A stretch of DNA of 64,000 bases from the NCBI GenBank assembly GCA_031472005.1, contig PZJY01000007.1:1364001-1428000 (forward strand). The letters run 5' to 3'. The notes beneath the pieces were generated by a model. That model did not search any database, was not told where the DNA came from, and saw only the letters and a program-made list of their open reading frames with translations. Of the stretch, positions 1-12,159 are shown piece by piece; within the stretch, counting starts at the first letter, position 1, and each line of letters begins with the position of its first letter. The position numbers and the translations under genes were made by a program. This stretch comes from Tetracladium setigerum (taxonomy: Eukaryota; Ascomycota; Leotiomycetes; Helotiales).

Positions 1-1625
1 TATATAGCCGGAACGAGGTTTACGCCACCTTATTTAAAGACGCCACCGGACATCTTAATAATATTAAGAGTCCTTTACGGGACGTTAATTAGAGCGAGAA
101 GGAGATCCCCGTGTAATATAAGAAATATAAGAAATTATTTAAAAACTTAAAAGATTATAAAGCCTTACCCGAATATTAATTATAAGATTATAAAATAAAT
201 TTAAAGGAAGGAAGGAATCCTCTTATATAAAAACTACGCCGATACCGATACGGATTTATTAAGATATTAAAAGTATTTATTTAATTAGCACTTAAGAAAG
301 GAAAAGTTAGACTATTTAAGTCTTTAATATTTAATAATATATTAATCGCTTATAAAAAAGATAACCATAATAGTCGACCTTATAATAATTATTAAGAGCT
401 TAATAACGTTATAATACGAGACTAATATTTATTATTAAACGCTTAATACTTACGGGATAAGCTAGTTAAGGTAATAATATTTATTAAATTAAATTAAAGA
501 AGTTTATTTAATTTAATCCGATTTAAGGAAGGACACGAGTAGAAAATTGCTTTCCTTATACCTTCCGGACTTTATAAATCCGGAATTTATAAATAAATTA
601 TTATACCTTTTAAGTTAATAAATACACTTACGACTTATTAGCGCTAAAATAATAATATCTTACGAGAATACTTAAGAGTATTTATAATTTATTACTTTAA
701 TAATATAATTATTTACTTAAAATAAGTTAAGAATCACGAATAATATATTAAGCTAGTTTTAAACACTCTTCTTAAAGTGGACTTTAAACTTAAACTTAAT
801 AAGTATAAATTCGGAGTTATAAAAACCTTATTTTTTAAGATATATTATCCGACCCGGATCTGTAAGTATTAACCTTAAAAAAATTAAAGTTATTAAGGAC
901 TAACTTAAACCTTAAAATATTAAAGATATTTAATCCTTTTTAAGAATTAATAACTTTAGCCGATAATTTATTAAAGGATACTTAAGTATTATCGCCCTAC
1001 TTATACGACTTATTAAGAAGGATATACCCTTTTAAATAAGAATAAAGGGAAAAGCCGCTTTTAAGGAACTTAAGAAATAATTTATAAAGGAACCCGTTAT
1101 CCGGAGCTTCTACGAAGATTAACCTAATATTCTTTAAATAGACTCTTTAAATATATACGTAAGAGCTATATACCGCTAACCTAATAAATATAAAAAATTA
1201 TACCTTATAATATATTACTCCGAAACTTATTCGCTAGCGGAATAAAATTACGACATTTATAAGAAGGAACTTATAACTATTATTAAAGCCTTAAGATATT
1301 AAAAAGTTTACCTTTAAGGAGTTAAATTTCTAATAATAATATATAAAAATTATATAAATTTAAGAACTTTTATAATTATAAAAGTCCTTAATAATAAAAG
1401 ATTAATGAAATAAGCTAAGGAACTATATTAGTTCGACCTAGTAATTAAGTATATTAAAGGATTTAATAACGTTATCACGAACGTTCTTAATAAACTATTA
1501 AGGTACGAAGGAAGTAAAGTTAATAAAGAAATTATAATATTTAAGGAAAATAATAATAAAGACTTAATCCCTAATATTAAGAAGATTACTCTCCTTATTA
1601 AAGTTTATAAGCCTTAAATTAATAA
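1..1625 (+). mobile_element. Ty3/gypsy pol remnant (reverse transcriptase and RNase H), RIP-degraded
   Basis: Conceptual translation on the + strand, ignoring many stops, follows a Ty3/gypsy pol protein. The finger/palm region is at about 540-710, the connection and RNase H at about 770-1500, with recognisable stretches such as FLIPSGLYKSG, IKVIKD, LIRLIKKDIPF and KAFKEL-like text. The reverse transcriptase YLDD box reads YFNN at 693-704, so both catalytic aspartates have become asparagine by G-to-A changes, as RIP would do. No integrase or LTR could be placed for this copy; its 5' part lies left of the window. Base composition is strongly AT-rich and TA-rich. It cannot encode a working protein. 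Confidence 0.85.
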
Positions 1626-1749
1626 AAATTTTAAAGCTTAAGAAAAAGACTTAAAATATATAAATTATTATAAGAATATATTAATTATATTAAACTTATA
1701 CGCGAAAGAATTAATAAAGAGTTATTACGAGGCCTCGGCTTACGGATAT

Positions 1750-2312
1750 TATTAAATATTATTAATTTAATAAGTGATAATAATCACCTAAATTAGTCAT
1801 TTACTCCCTTTATTGGACATTTTATCCTACTAAGGCTTTACGATAATAGTTATAACCCTTTCGGCTCTAATAGCTTAAATTAGATTAAATAGCTTTATTA
1901 ATTTATAATTAAGCCGACTTACTTATAAGTTAAAAAAGTTATTTAGTACGGATTAAAATTACTCTGTTTTACTTATTAAGTAATATTAATCGGATTCTTA
2001 TTATATTATCTTATATTTAAGGGATTTTAAATCGGATTTAATAAGGCCGGCTTATTTATAAGTTATATTAGTGTTTTAATCGGGATTTTAATTTATCCGT
2101 CTTATTCTTTTAATTAATAGTTAGTATTTTAGTATATCGGATTAAGCCGATACTATCGGATTCTACTAATTCACTATTATTGTATAAATTATTAAGATTC
2201 TCTTAAGGATATCTCTTTTAATTCAGTATATTAAATACTCTAATACTTCTATTGCACTTTAAATTATTTAAATTACTTAATTACTTATATTATTATTTAT
2301 TTAATTTTAATA
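1750..2312 (+). mobile_element. Degraded LTR, copy A of an inverted pair
   Basis: A 563-bp block matches, in reverse complement, the block at 5721-6295 over its whole length. In the better preserved copy the ends are TG...CA; here they have decayed to TA...TA. It lies directly upstream of the copia gag-pol remnant, so it may be that element's 5' LTR, but no direct-repeat partner is present downstream. It is more heavily mutated towards A/T than copy B. Confidence 0.75.
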
Positions 2313-5099
2313 AAAATATTAGAGGGGAAATAATAGTTAAAAAGAAGTAAGGGAAGAGGCTTTAATAGGGATAAGAAAGGTAAGGATAAGGAAGATAAGG
2401 AACTAAGTAATAAAAAGCGCAAGTATAATAATAATAAGGATAATAATTTAGTAGAGAATTTTTTAGGGATAATATATGTTAATATAACTTGTGATGACCA
2501 TCAACACATGACCCACACGTGACCACCAGGATCGCACCAGTACCGGGCCAGTTACGGACTAGTCCCGATGCACAAGCAGGAGCACTTGATGGCCTGGAAG
2601 TTACGGATGCCTTACGGCCTTGTTACGGACATGTATATAGCCCGGCCTCTAGCCACTTGTTGATCGGTAGTTTTCTTCTTTTCTTAGTATCAGAGCCTAT
2701 TGTTACGATCGATCATCATACACTAGCATATATCACCATACATCCCTGCTGTGATTACGTGATCGTACCGGTGAACAGTGCCGTTACATAACTATTAATA
2801 ATACTAGAATTATTGCCCTTAATATTAAAGACTTACTTAATAGTTATCTCTTAGATTCTAGCTACTTAAATTACAATATTTATAGTGAAGCTAGCTTTAT
2901 TAAGTTTAAAGAATTTTCCGCTACTTATACTGTAATTAAAGGTATTGAAAACTTACTTATTATATTAAAGGGAAAAGGGATTATTAAAATCCCGATGAAG
3001 GGAAAACTCTTTACCTTAATAATATCTTTTAAGTTCCGAATATAAGTATTAATCTAATCTCTATTAGCTAGTTTAATAAAAAAGGATACGAAATAGGTTT
3101 TAACAAAGGCGCTAGGTTAAGAAATAGACTTTAATTCGAGTGCGGAAAATATTATTTTATATCCACTCGAGTAAATAAGGTATACTTACTCGACCTTAAC
3201 AATAGAAAAAGGCTCCCTATAAACCTTAATAATACAAGTTTCCCCGCCTACTCGATAATAAGTTTAATAAAGCTCTTGTAATATAAATAAATAGTATACC
3301 TAGGTAACTAAAATTTTACTTAGTAAAACACTCGTTAGAAGTAGATTTAAATACAAAAATAATATAAGGCTATACTACCTATAAAGGATACGTTCTCGGT
3401 AAAATAAGGTGGAGACCTTATAATAATAAAATTAAGCCTGGCACTTATCCCCTAGAGCTTATTTACTTCGACTTAATCGGCCTAATATTTATTTAAGGGA
3501 GTTATAGTAAATAATATATAGCTTACTCGATAGACAAATTCACGAAAGAGGGAGCTTATAAGCCTACTAAAATTATAAATAAGGTATAGGACTTCCTTAA
3601 GGAGTTTAAAGCCTTTTTCGAATATCCTAGACAATAAATTTAATAAGTACGACTTAATAATAGTAAATTAGGTATAAAGGTAGAATTTAAAAAGCTATAT
3701 ATAAAGGAAGGTATTATAGTTAAGTTAACTATCCCGTATAACCCTTAATAGAATAGCTTAATTAAATAATATAAGCGTACTCTATAGACTCAAATATAAA
3801 CTCTCTTTTAAACTTGTAGTCTGCCGAAGAAGCACTAGCTTAATATTACTTATACTATTTAATACTTACTAAATCAAAGCCCGTATAGCGCTCTCGATCA
3901 CCAGAGTCCGTACTTTGCCTTTCATAGTGTCGACCCTAAGCTTAAATATATCCGCACTATCGGATCCATAGCCTATAATCTAGTCAGGAAGTATAAGAAA
4001 AAGCTGGAAGATCGAGCGAATAAAGGACTTCAAATTATACCTAATAGAAAAATCGTCCGAGGAAGTAATATATATATTAAAGAACGTATATTAAAAGGTT
4101 AGAAAAGAAGCGTAGAAGTAGGGGAGTAAGATAAAACACTTACTAAATATTAAAAGTTATTATCTTCTTAAATAAAACGTCCCTTACGCCCCGTCGCTAA
4201 AGATTATTTCGAGTCGATAGCCTATTATAATCTACTTATTAAAAAACTAAATAAATATAGAAGTCTATATTATATAGCTAGAACTATTCGATAATAGTAC
4301 CTTATAAGTGTGCAAGCTTAGGAAAGCTCTTTATAGATTAAAATAAGTATTAAGAGTCTAGTATAATGTATTAGTAGACTTCTTTAAGGAACTTAAATAC
4401 GCACCCTTAGATATTAACTCCTTTATCTTCTAAGGCAATAGTAACCTTATCGCAGTATATATCGACGACCTTCTTATTATAAGACTTAATATAAATAAAA
4501 CACGTAAGTTAAAGGAAAGTCTAGCTAAATACCTTAGATAATAGATCTTAGACTATACTCGTATTACCTAGGAATAAAAATCACTCGAGATCGATTAAGT
4601 CGAACTATTAAGCTAAGCTAATAAGGCTATTTGGAAAAAGTACCAAAAGACTTTAATATAATTAAGTATAAAGTAGTCACAACGCTTATAGAGATATTAC
4701 CTTAAGGACTTATTAAGGTAGATAATAGATATACTGCCCCTTATTAATTTCTAAAGAATTATTAGAAAGCTATTAGATTATTAATATACGCTATATTAGG
4801 CACTCGCCCTGACCTTATATTTACTATATTAATAGTTAGTTAATCTATATCGAACCCTATAGATAGATATTAGACTATTATAAAACGTATCTTTAGGTAT
4901 ATTTAAGGTATGCTCGACTATAGCCTAGTATTTAGTAGTAAGTTAGAAGACTTAGCTAGATATATTAATATAGATTAGGGTAGAGACCTTAAGATATAAT
5001 AATTTACCTTTAAGTATATCTTTAATATTAGTAGTGGAGCTATTAGCTAGTTATCTAAATAATAGCTAATAATTGCTTTGTCCTCCTATAAAGTAGAAA
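2313..5099 (+). mobile_element. Ty1/copia gag-pol remnant, RIP-degraded and interrupted
   Basis: Translation of the + strand across stops gives a lysine-rich gag tail (about 2330-2480), then a protease box decayed from LDSGA to LDSS (about 2850). A GAG-pre-integrase region ending near VLIS/LIKKGY follows (about 3040-3090), then the integrase core with LTIPYNP (about 3720-3750) and SALDHQSPYFAFH (about 3870-3920). The reverse transcriptase still has an intact YIDD (4458-4469), and the RNase H breaks off after ALSS. At 5099/5100 the match stops abruptly. The copy is non-functional because of many stop codons, a shortened gag and the missing RNase H end. A younger insertion at 2490-2788 splits gag from protease. 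Confidence 0.88.
2490..2788. mobile_element. Young solo LTR with perfect 5-bp target-site duplication
   Basis: This 299-bp unit begins TGTGATGACC and ends GTTACA, so it has TG...CA termini. It is flanked on both sides by TAACT (2485-2489 and 2789-2793), a clean 5-bp target-site duplication. Its base composition is near normal and shows none of the AT decay of the surrounding copia sequence, whose gag and protease reading it splits. It therefore arrived after the host element had been mutated. A full-length partner element is not in the window. A 90-codon open frame inside it is not regarded as a gene. Confidence 0.82.
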
Positions 5100-5720
5100 T
5101 GTCACGAATCCGATTCCACTAACTAAAGTGAAGTTGTAGTCGAGGGTTTATTTGCTAGTTAAAGTAAGGAAGTTAATCGCTAAGGTAATCATAATTGTAA
5201 TAAGTTAATAAAGATAATATTTAATCCTATTTTAAATATTAAGTTAAGCACAAAGCTCCTTATCTAATAAAATAATTAAGCTACTTATATAAAACTAAAT
5301 AATCCGGGATTCTCTAAATCTTAAGGATTAGGATCTTAGGATCTATATCCTTAAGATCCTTAAGATTTATTACGTAATTACTTAAGTAATTATTACTAAT
5401 CCTTTCCTTAATTAATTAGGTTATTAGAGTTCTTTATAAAGTAATAATAATAAGCTATTAAGCTATACTAATTATTATAATACTCTCGAGCCTTAGGCTC
5501 CTCACGTGAGTATAAGTCATGTTTGTAATATTATCCCTTATTCGTCTTAATATAGGACCTTATACTTAAGTATATTAAAGGAAATATCGCTAATAGCTTA
5601 AGGCTATCTCCTTATTTTATTATATTACCCCTTTATTTAAAGAAATTAAAAGAACGTGAATTTCTTATTAATTAAATAAATTCTTAAGGAATTAAAATAT
5701 CTCCTTATTCGAATTATTCT
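5100..5720. other. AT-rich repeat DNA between copia breakpoint and LTR B
   Basis: The sequence starts TGTCACGAATCC exactly where the copia RNase H stops, which looks like the terminus of another inserted element. It contains short palindromic AT-rich stretches (AAGGATTAGGATCTTAGGATC-like, 5317-5355) and one unmutated patch with CACGTGAG (5503-5510). No coding potential was seen. Confidence 0.45.
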
Positions 5721-6295
5721 TGTTGGAATCAGATAAAAGATAATATAAGTGATTAAGTGATTTAAATTATTTAAAGTGCAGTGGAAGTGATCAGGTGATT
5801 ATAAGAGTGTTTAATGTGCTTGATTAAAAGAGATATCCTTAAAGGAATTCTAGTGATTTATATAATAATAGTGGATCGGTAGAATCCGATAGTATCGGCT
5901 TAATCCGATATATTAAAAGTACTAATTATTAATTAAATAATAAGACGGATAAATTAAAATCCCGATTAAAACACTAATATAACTTATAAATAAGCCGGCC
6001 TTATTAAATCCGATTTAAAATCCCTTAAATATAAGATAATATAATAAGAATCCGATTAATATTACTTAATAAGTAAAACAGAGTAATTTTAATCCGTACT
6101 AAATAACTTTTTTAACTTATAAGTAAGTCGGCTTAATTATAAATTAATAAAGCTATTTAATCTAATTTAAGCTATTAGAGCCGAAAGGGTTATAACTATT
6201 ATCGTAAAGCCTTAGTAGGATAAAATGTCCAATAAAGGGAGTAAATGACTAATTTAGGTGATTATTATCACTTATTAAATTAATAATATTTAACA
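5721..6295. mobile_element. LTR, copy B of an inverted pair
   Basis: A 575-bp block starts TGTTGGAATC and ends TATTTAACA, the TG...CA ends typical of Ty1/copia LTRs. It is an inverted homologue of 1750-2312 and is the less mutated of the two. No target duplication is visible next to it, so it is probably a fragment of a rearranged or nested element and not a clean solo LTR. Confidence 0.75.
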
Positions 6296-7586
6296 CTAAT
6301 AGATTACTTTAAAGAACTCTTAATTATTTAATTAATAATATAAGATAATATAAGATAGTAAGTAAGACGCCCATTTAATATCCTGATCATATAATTATAT
6401 TAAATTAGTCTTAGCCTTATTAAGATATATTAAGTTATAAGGATTGGTAAGATTGATTAAGAATTTAATTAATTTAAGAGAATGAAGTTTTATATAAGTA
6501 AAATAATATTTCTTTAAATAAGAGCTTTATACTTAACTTAAATTATGTATATTTATTCTAATGATCAATTTATTCCTATACTTAAAATCCGCTCTCTATT
6601 AACGAATATCAACTTGACTTAGCTATTTATTTACGAGTAAAAAGCGACCGTTACATCAATGAGTATATAACTCTTTTATTGTATATTAGATTTTTTAAAG
6701 ATATACTTTATCGGCTAGCTATTAGCTTATCAGCTTATTACAATAGGCTTTTAAAACCTTCCTTAACCTTTAAAAACTTACCTATAAATAATATTAAGGT
6801 AGGGTTTAAGAGAATATAAAGTAAATTATATTATTCGAATTTTATATGCTCTCGCGCCGCTATATTATAAACTTATAAGACAAGCTTGTTAAGGCTCTAC
6901 CTTTTCGCCTTCTATTTATTACCTATTTTGTATACGCTGACTAAAAATTGGTTAGTCCTTTTTACTAAGAATATACTAAGGTTTATTCACTATTTTCTGG
7001 TATATGCTCGCGGGCCGGCAGGTTCTTACCTTATAAGTAAACTTATTAAGGCACTAATAGAAAAACACCCTGTGGATATCTGGGGAGGGAAATAGTACTT
7101 ATGTCAGCGATCTGTCTTGTTGTCTCAGCCGAAATTAAGAGATACACTTGGGATATTCTCAATGTCAAGAGTATTTTCCTTTCTATAGCTGTATTATGTG
7201 CAAGTCGTCTTCGGTTGATAAACTTCAGTTCCCGGTTATTCTTCAACCACCTACTGTAGATACGACCTGTTTCGTATAACTTCATTTTATCCAATCATGC
7301 AATTGGGTTTTACCCTGGTCTGGACAACTCTCTAGGAAATATAGGGCATGTATCGGGGTTTGAGCCTTATATAGCTCCTCACATTTAGTATAAATGAACC
7401 AGTCAAAAATAATATCTCGTTGATTCACAGGCACGAAAACAAATTGTTTAGGATATGATATAATATCTAATATAGTCCATTTCTGTATGAGATTGAATCC
7501 ACGCGCCTGCTCAACTTGTGTGGTTGTACCATTACTTTCATCATCCGCAAATGTGAAACGTGGTGCTATTAAGCACTGTCACTTCT
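6296..7586. other. AT-rich decayed repeat grading into normal sequence
   Basis: AT-rich sequence without recognisable coding content continues to about 7.05 kb. From there base composition becomes normal up to the stop codon of the MFS gene at 7587. Short open frames here (6886-7095, 7046-7294) have no recognisable motif and are taken as chance. Confidence 0.5.
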
Positions 7587-9633
7587 TCATTTAGGAGCAC
7601 GTCCTCCATAAGACCCTAGCTCCTCGTCATGACTACGGGGACGAACTTGTTCCTGAATTTGTTTCTCCTTGCCACTGATTCCCGTGGGAACAAAAGCGTC
7701 CGATGATTGCTCCTCTTCTGCAAGTTGTGTTTCGAAATCTGGATTGATTTTTCTCCATCGCTCTATGTAGAGAGATCCTCCGATGAGAATTGCCCACATC
7801 AAAAACTCGAAAGCAATGGCTGACGGGTATCCTTTCTTGAAATGAGGAGCCTCTACCTTTGGGAAGGTCAGGAGAGGGAGCCAAATCTTTGTGCCAAATC
7901 CTACGGTCATCATTGATGATATGATGAGGCCTCGCTCTCCGTAGTTTTCCTTTAATGTAAAGTTCACCCATGAATAAAGAATTGGCGAGGCCATTGAGTG
8001 GAAGCCTCCAACATAAAATGCAAAGAATTTGGCCCCATGTGGAACATTCCAAATTGTCAGGATAATGCATGCTGTGAACATAAAGGTCTACGTAGGTAAG
8101 CTCAGAACGCTTGGGGGACTTTTGAGATAACATACAAATTGGAATGTAAAAAGCCCGCGTACGCTGACAACTCCTGCCAGTGTTGTACCAAGCCACGAAG
8201 AGAGGGCTTGGACCAAGTTTACGAAGGTGGGCAGAATGGTGACTAGTTGAAGTGAAACGTCGCCTCTGGCTTTCAACCAGAGAGCCATGAATGTTATCCA
8301 GTGACCAGCTTGAACCAAGCAGCTATCCAAAGTTAGCATCTGATTAAAACAGAAAACACTGCTCTTACACGTAACAGGGCACGCAGATCCAAAACATGGG
8401 TCGGCTCAGAGTATATCTGAATGTCTTCCATGTGATTCCCTCCTTCTCGACTGTGGGAATGCGCTTCGTTGCTAACCGATGCTCTTCCTCACTAAAATAC
8501 CAACGTCGTGGAGATGATGGAAGGCCAGGCCAGAACGCATAGCCAATGAAAGCAATTGGTAGTGTGATCACACCCTCTGTGGAAAAAAGTGAGCAAGTAT
8601 CAAAGATCTAGTTATGTATAGCTTACGCATCAAAAACAGCCATCTCCACCCTGCCCGACCGGCGACTCCGTCCAAGTTTTTATTTAGAGCTGCTTGAAGA
8701 TAACCGGAGAACATAGACCCGAGTGAGTTTCCCATGAACCACACTCCAGCACGCTTGAACAATTCTTCGTTTTTGAACCAGCTTCCAACTTTCAAAGGTT
8801 AGTTGCGATCACATGTTAAGATGGGGTTCCTTACGGATGAGATGTGTGCCTCCAAAAGAGGATGCTTCGAAAAAGCCCGTAATGGCACGGAGAAGATAGA
8901 GATGCCAGTGTTTAGTGACGGTTGATTGACAAAAGGCCACAACAGCCCACAAGATTTGTAATGTGGGCAGTAAGAAAGGAGCACTATCTCTGTCAATAAC
9001 ATATCTTAAAATGCTGGAGGTGGTGACCTACATTCTCGCCTTTGTCTGGAGAGCCATGAGTGGGATCTGTCCGACAACGTACGCAGCATCATCTGTGTAA
9101 TATTTAGTGATTCTCTCACACTCCTGAATGGGGCATGAACCTACATGTCATGCCATAATAGTTCAACTCATTGCCGTTGGAATTGAGATCTTCTTTCATG
9201 CCGGAAACATATGCGTTCGTGATATTTTGCTGGCCGAGGAACTGTGTCCCGCAGGGACTTCATCAATAAAACCCCTTGAAAAACTCCTGCCGCACCATAA
9301 AATCGCTCGCCAGCTTTGAGATCATGCTAGAATATAGTAGAAACGTTTGACTCACTCGACAGAAGACTAGAGTTAATGAGAGATTGTCAAAATGATTTGA
9401 AGTCGGAGGTACTCACAACTGAGAGAGCCAAATATAAGAATAGCAAGATCCAGTTTCCGCAGTAACCTCCGCTCTTCTATCGGATACGATGACGCTGAAT
9501 CTGTCAGTTTACTATTTGGAATATGTCTTTAAGTAGAGTTTGTGCACATACGATACCAGTCAAAGACGGACACCACAACTGCGCCAACCTTGCTTTTACG
9601 CATGGTGCGGGCGATGAGTGAGAAGGCACCCAT
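7587..9633 (-). CDS. MFS anion:cation symporter (nicotinate/allantoate/pantothenate permease-like)
   Basis: Plasma-membrane major facilitator of the fungal Dal5/Tna1/Seo1 group, which imports small organic acids. The exons splice into an uninterrupted protein: an N-terminal EERRLLRKLD segment, then NAYVSGMKEDL, GFFEASSFGGTHLI, GVWFMGNSLGSMFSGYLQAA, WRWLFLM, a cytosolic loop, and MASPILYSWVNFTLKENYGE near the C terminus. The start at 9633 gives MGAFSLIART. Introns include 9501-9551, 9367-9416, 9242-9355, 9093-9144 and several between 9.05 and 8.03 kb. The second and third are separated by an 11-nt exon (9356-9366) that is needed to read FFCR before FLGQQN. The gene sits at the edge of the catabolic genes, away from the 2OG oxygenase, and probably imports the pathway substrate. 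Family assignment is firm; the substrate is unknown. Confidence 0.88.
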
Positions 9634-9721
9634 TTTCGATATTGTGATTTGGAAACCCAAAAATATGGTATCTCACATCCACATCAAATCTGGTGCGAGT
9701 CTCCGACTTATACTTGGAGCC

Positions 9722-10244
9722 TTACCACAGTGGCCAATTCCAATGAACTTGGCAACCTGATGTGCGCGGTACCCATATCAGCAAATAGCTGTTTGCATCT
9801 CCGGTCTGGAACTCAGGAACACCTTGGCCGATGTCCACAATCGCACCGAGATCATATTTGGGAGTTCTTCGCCGCAAGACTCTGTCGATATACAGCGGAG
9901 AGAAGCCCACTCAATAGCTTGGCAGCAAAGTTGGAAATGCACGCTGCTCCTTCAGAGTCAATATCGTTGCAAGAGATTTGCGAAAGTGGAGAGTCTTGGC
10001 ATGTGGCGCCATAGATTGTACAATTGCGCCAGCCTTCGCTCAACGGTCTGCTGGTCAGCAACTTCACCAACGGTACCTGTTTTCTGCGAGTATCCATTAA
10101 GTTGGCGGGGTATGTATAAGCAACCGTGGAGCCCATGAGCAGGGACGAACTCCGTAAGCCGGCTGGTAGTGGCGTAGGAATAAGGTTACAACGTAGTGGT
10201 CCGTGAGGAACGCCATTGTTATCTTCCCTATTATAGCATTTCAA
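9722..10244 (-). pseudogene. Unrecognised gene remnant, frames broken
   Basis: The minus strand shows protein-like text that changes frame several times within 500 bp. One piece reads like VADQQTVERRLAQLYNLWRH, another like YDLGAIVDIGQGVPEFQTGD. The second resembles the GroES-like part of zinc alcohol dehydrogenases, but too weakly to assign. No set of canonical introns that joins the pieces was found. It lies between the divergent permease and 2OG oxygenase genes. It may be a decayed pathway gene or coincidental. Confidence 0.3.
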
Positions 10245-10796
10245 TTCTCCGTACAGTAAATGTCCAAATCATAAAGATACTATTCCAACCTCATTTCAAG
10301 ACTGAACGTCAACGTTCTAAAACTGTATGGTCCAAAGTGAACAATCTATCCAGTTATACACAGGATTAAATCGTGCCTCCATCAACTTTGAAAATAGAGT
10401 CTTCATTTCTCACCTCCGTCGCCAAGCTTTTACCCCAGTTCGTTGTACTGTACATACCCTCAACACATTTTTCTGCTATCCGCTACGTCGTAACGTTAAT
10501 AAGAACCAGGAACCTCGACGAGTCAGTATTCTACGGAGAGTAAGAAATGGGGGTAAGCGGGAAAAAATCCAGAGTTGTTTGTGTCATGATGATCACTATA
10601 CTTGAGGTCTCCTAATATGGTGGGGCAAGCACGACTTCCTCGTCTCAAAGCACGTTTTACGACAACAACCCACACTCGAAGCTCAGCTCCAAGAATGGGA
10701 TTGATCAATTGACTTGGTTTATAAAAAAGTTCATCTGCTGGTCTTTGAGGCTGAAGGTTCATTAATCTATCACCTAGCAAGTCAGCTACCGACATT
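10245..10796. other. Intergenic, upstream of the 2OG oxygenase
   Basis: This is the 5' region of the 2OG oxygenase gene. Open frames on both strands lack recognisable motifs, and the minus-strand one (10523-10954) overlaps the first exon of the oxygenase. No repeat or RNA gene was seen. Confidence 0.4.
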
Positions 10797-12159
10797 ATGC
10801 CCTCCGCGTTATCCCAGCTGTCGCAATATTCGCACGTCCCGGAGACCCAGGAGGATCTGGACTGGGCTGATCGTATGAGAAGTCCCAAAATCGGTTTTAA
10901 GATAAAATCAAATATATCTAATCTTTCAACTAGTTGCCACAATTGATCTCTCAAAATATGGCACTCCAGAAGGAAATTTTGAGCTCACCAAAACTCTTAT
11001 CAATGCAATTCGAAAGAAAGGCTTTTTCTATGTTTCAAACTTTGGCATCTCTCAAGAGGCTGTGAATCGGCAGTTTGCCCTTGGCCAAGCTTTCTATGAG
11101 CTTCCTCTTGAAGAGAAGGCCAAGTATACACCTGATCTTGATTCTGGTAATTACAATGGCTACCGGCCGGCCGGTAGAAGCATTCTAAAGGGCAATATTC
11201 CTGATAAAACAGAGGTCTGGAACATGGCGAGTAAGTGATGCACTTTCCCAATGCCATGAGAGAACTTGTAATAACCCAACATATCAGCGAACGATGGTCA
11301 CATTACGCAACCACTCCCAGAACTCATCAAGGAGAACCTTCCAGAAGTGGAGCAATTCTCCAAGGTATAATACCCTAAGATGATCTTTTCCTACATCAGC
11401 TCATAGCTTCCAGGATCTCCACGACAAGGTGCTCGATCCTCTCAATCACCTAATTGCTTTAGCTCTAGAACTCCCCGCAGATTATTTTACCAAATTGCAC
11501 CGCTGGGAAGTCCACGATGAATCGCATCTTCGTTACATGAAATATTCCAAATTCTCACCCTCTGAGATAGCTCAGCTTGGCGACGGATTGTGGTCTCGCG
11601 GACACACTGATCTTGGTACAATAACGCTCCTCTTCCGCCAGCCGGTAGCCGCGCTACAGATCAAGGACCACGAGACAGGGCTATGGAAATGGGCAAAGCC
11701 GCTCGATGGAACGCTTACGGTGAACACCTGTGATGCGCTGAGCTTTTTGACTGGAGGTTACGTGAAGTCAACAATTCATCGCGTAGGTCGGATCGCCTAT
11801 TGCGTTGATCTTAAGCTAACTTGAAATTAAAGGTTTCGGTTCCGCCGAAAGACCAGCAACATGTTGATCGGCTAGGACTGCTTTACTTCGCGCGTCCACA
11901 AAATGACCTTGCGCTAAACACCATCGACTCCCCTGTATTGAAGCGTGAAGGCTTCACCCAGAATGAATTTGAGAGGGAAGGACATCGTGTACCTACGATG
12001 GGAGGTAAGTGGCGCCTCAACCATGCTACAATCTCGTTGCTAACTTCTTCAGAATTCACAAAACTCAAACAAACGTGGCAACAAAGGAAAAAGGTCGAGG
12101 TTGAGCCAGATGAGGGGCGAGAAATCTTGCCTGGATTCAAAGGACAATACCACGTATAA
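10797..12159 (+). CDS. 2-oxoglutarate/Fe(II)-dependent oxygenase (isopenicillin N synthase-like)
   Basis: Soluble non-haem iron oxygenase of the DIOX_N/2OG-FeII_Oxy family, which couples 2-oxoglutarate decarboxylation to hydroxylation or desaturation of a small molecule. Six exons with introns 10873-10933, 11231-11287, 11365-11413, 11783-11832 and 12005-12052 give a 365-residue protein, usual for the family. The N-terminal domain has TIDLSKYG and the GFFYVSNFGI signature. The catalytic core has RGHTDLGTITLL (first His and Asp of the iron triad), and the distal His lies in STIHRV. Downstream VSVPPKDQQH...RLGLLYFARP is typical of fungal members. The start at 10797 is the first ATG that splices in frame. 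It lies divergent from the permease and head-to-tail with the FAD monooxygenase, consistent with a role in the same pathway. The substrate is not deducible. Confidence 0.9.

Noticed and set aside
2685..2697. TAGTATCAGAGCC, similar to the initiator-tRNA primer-binding site of copia elements
   Set aside because: It lies inside the 299-bp unit bounded by TAACT target duplications, not next to an LTR end, so it is unlikely to be a working primer-binding site.
2519..2791. 90-codon open frame in the unmutated island
   Set aside because: It falls almost wholly within the solo LTR and has no protein-like features; it is open because this segment escaped AT decay.
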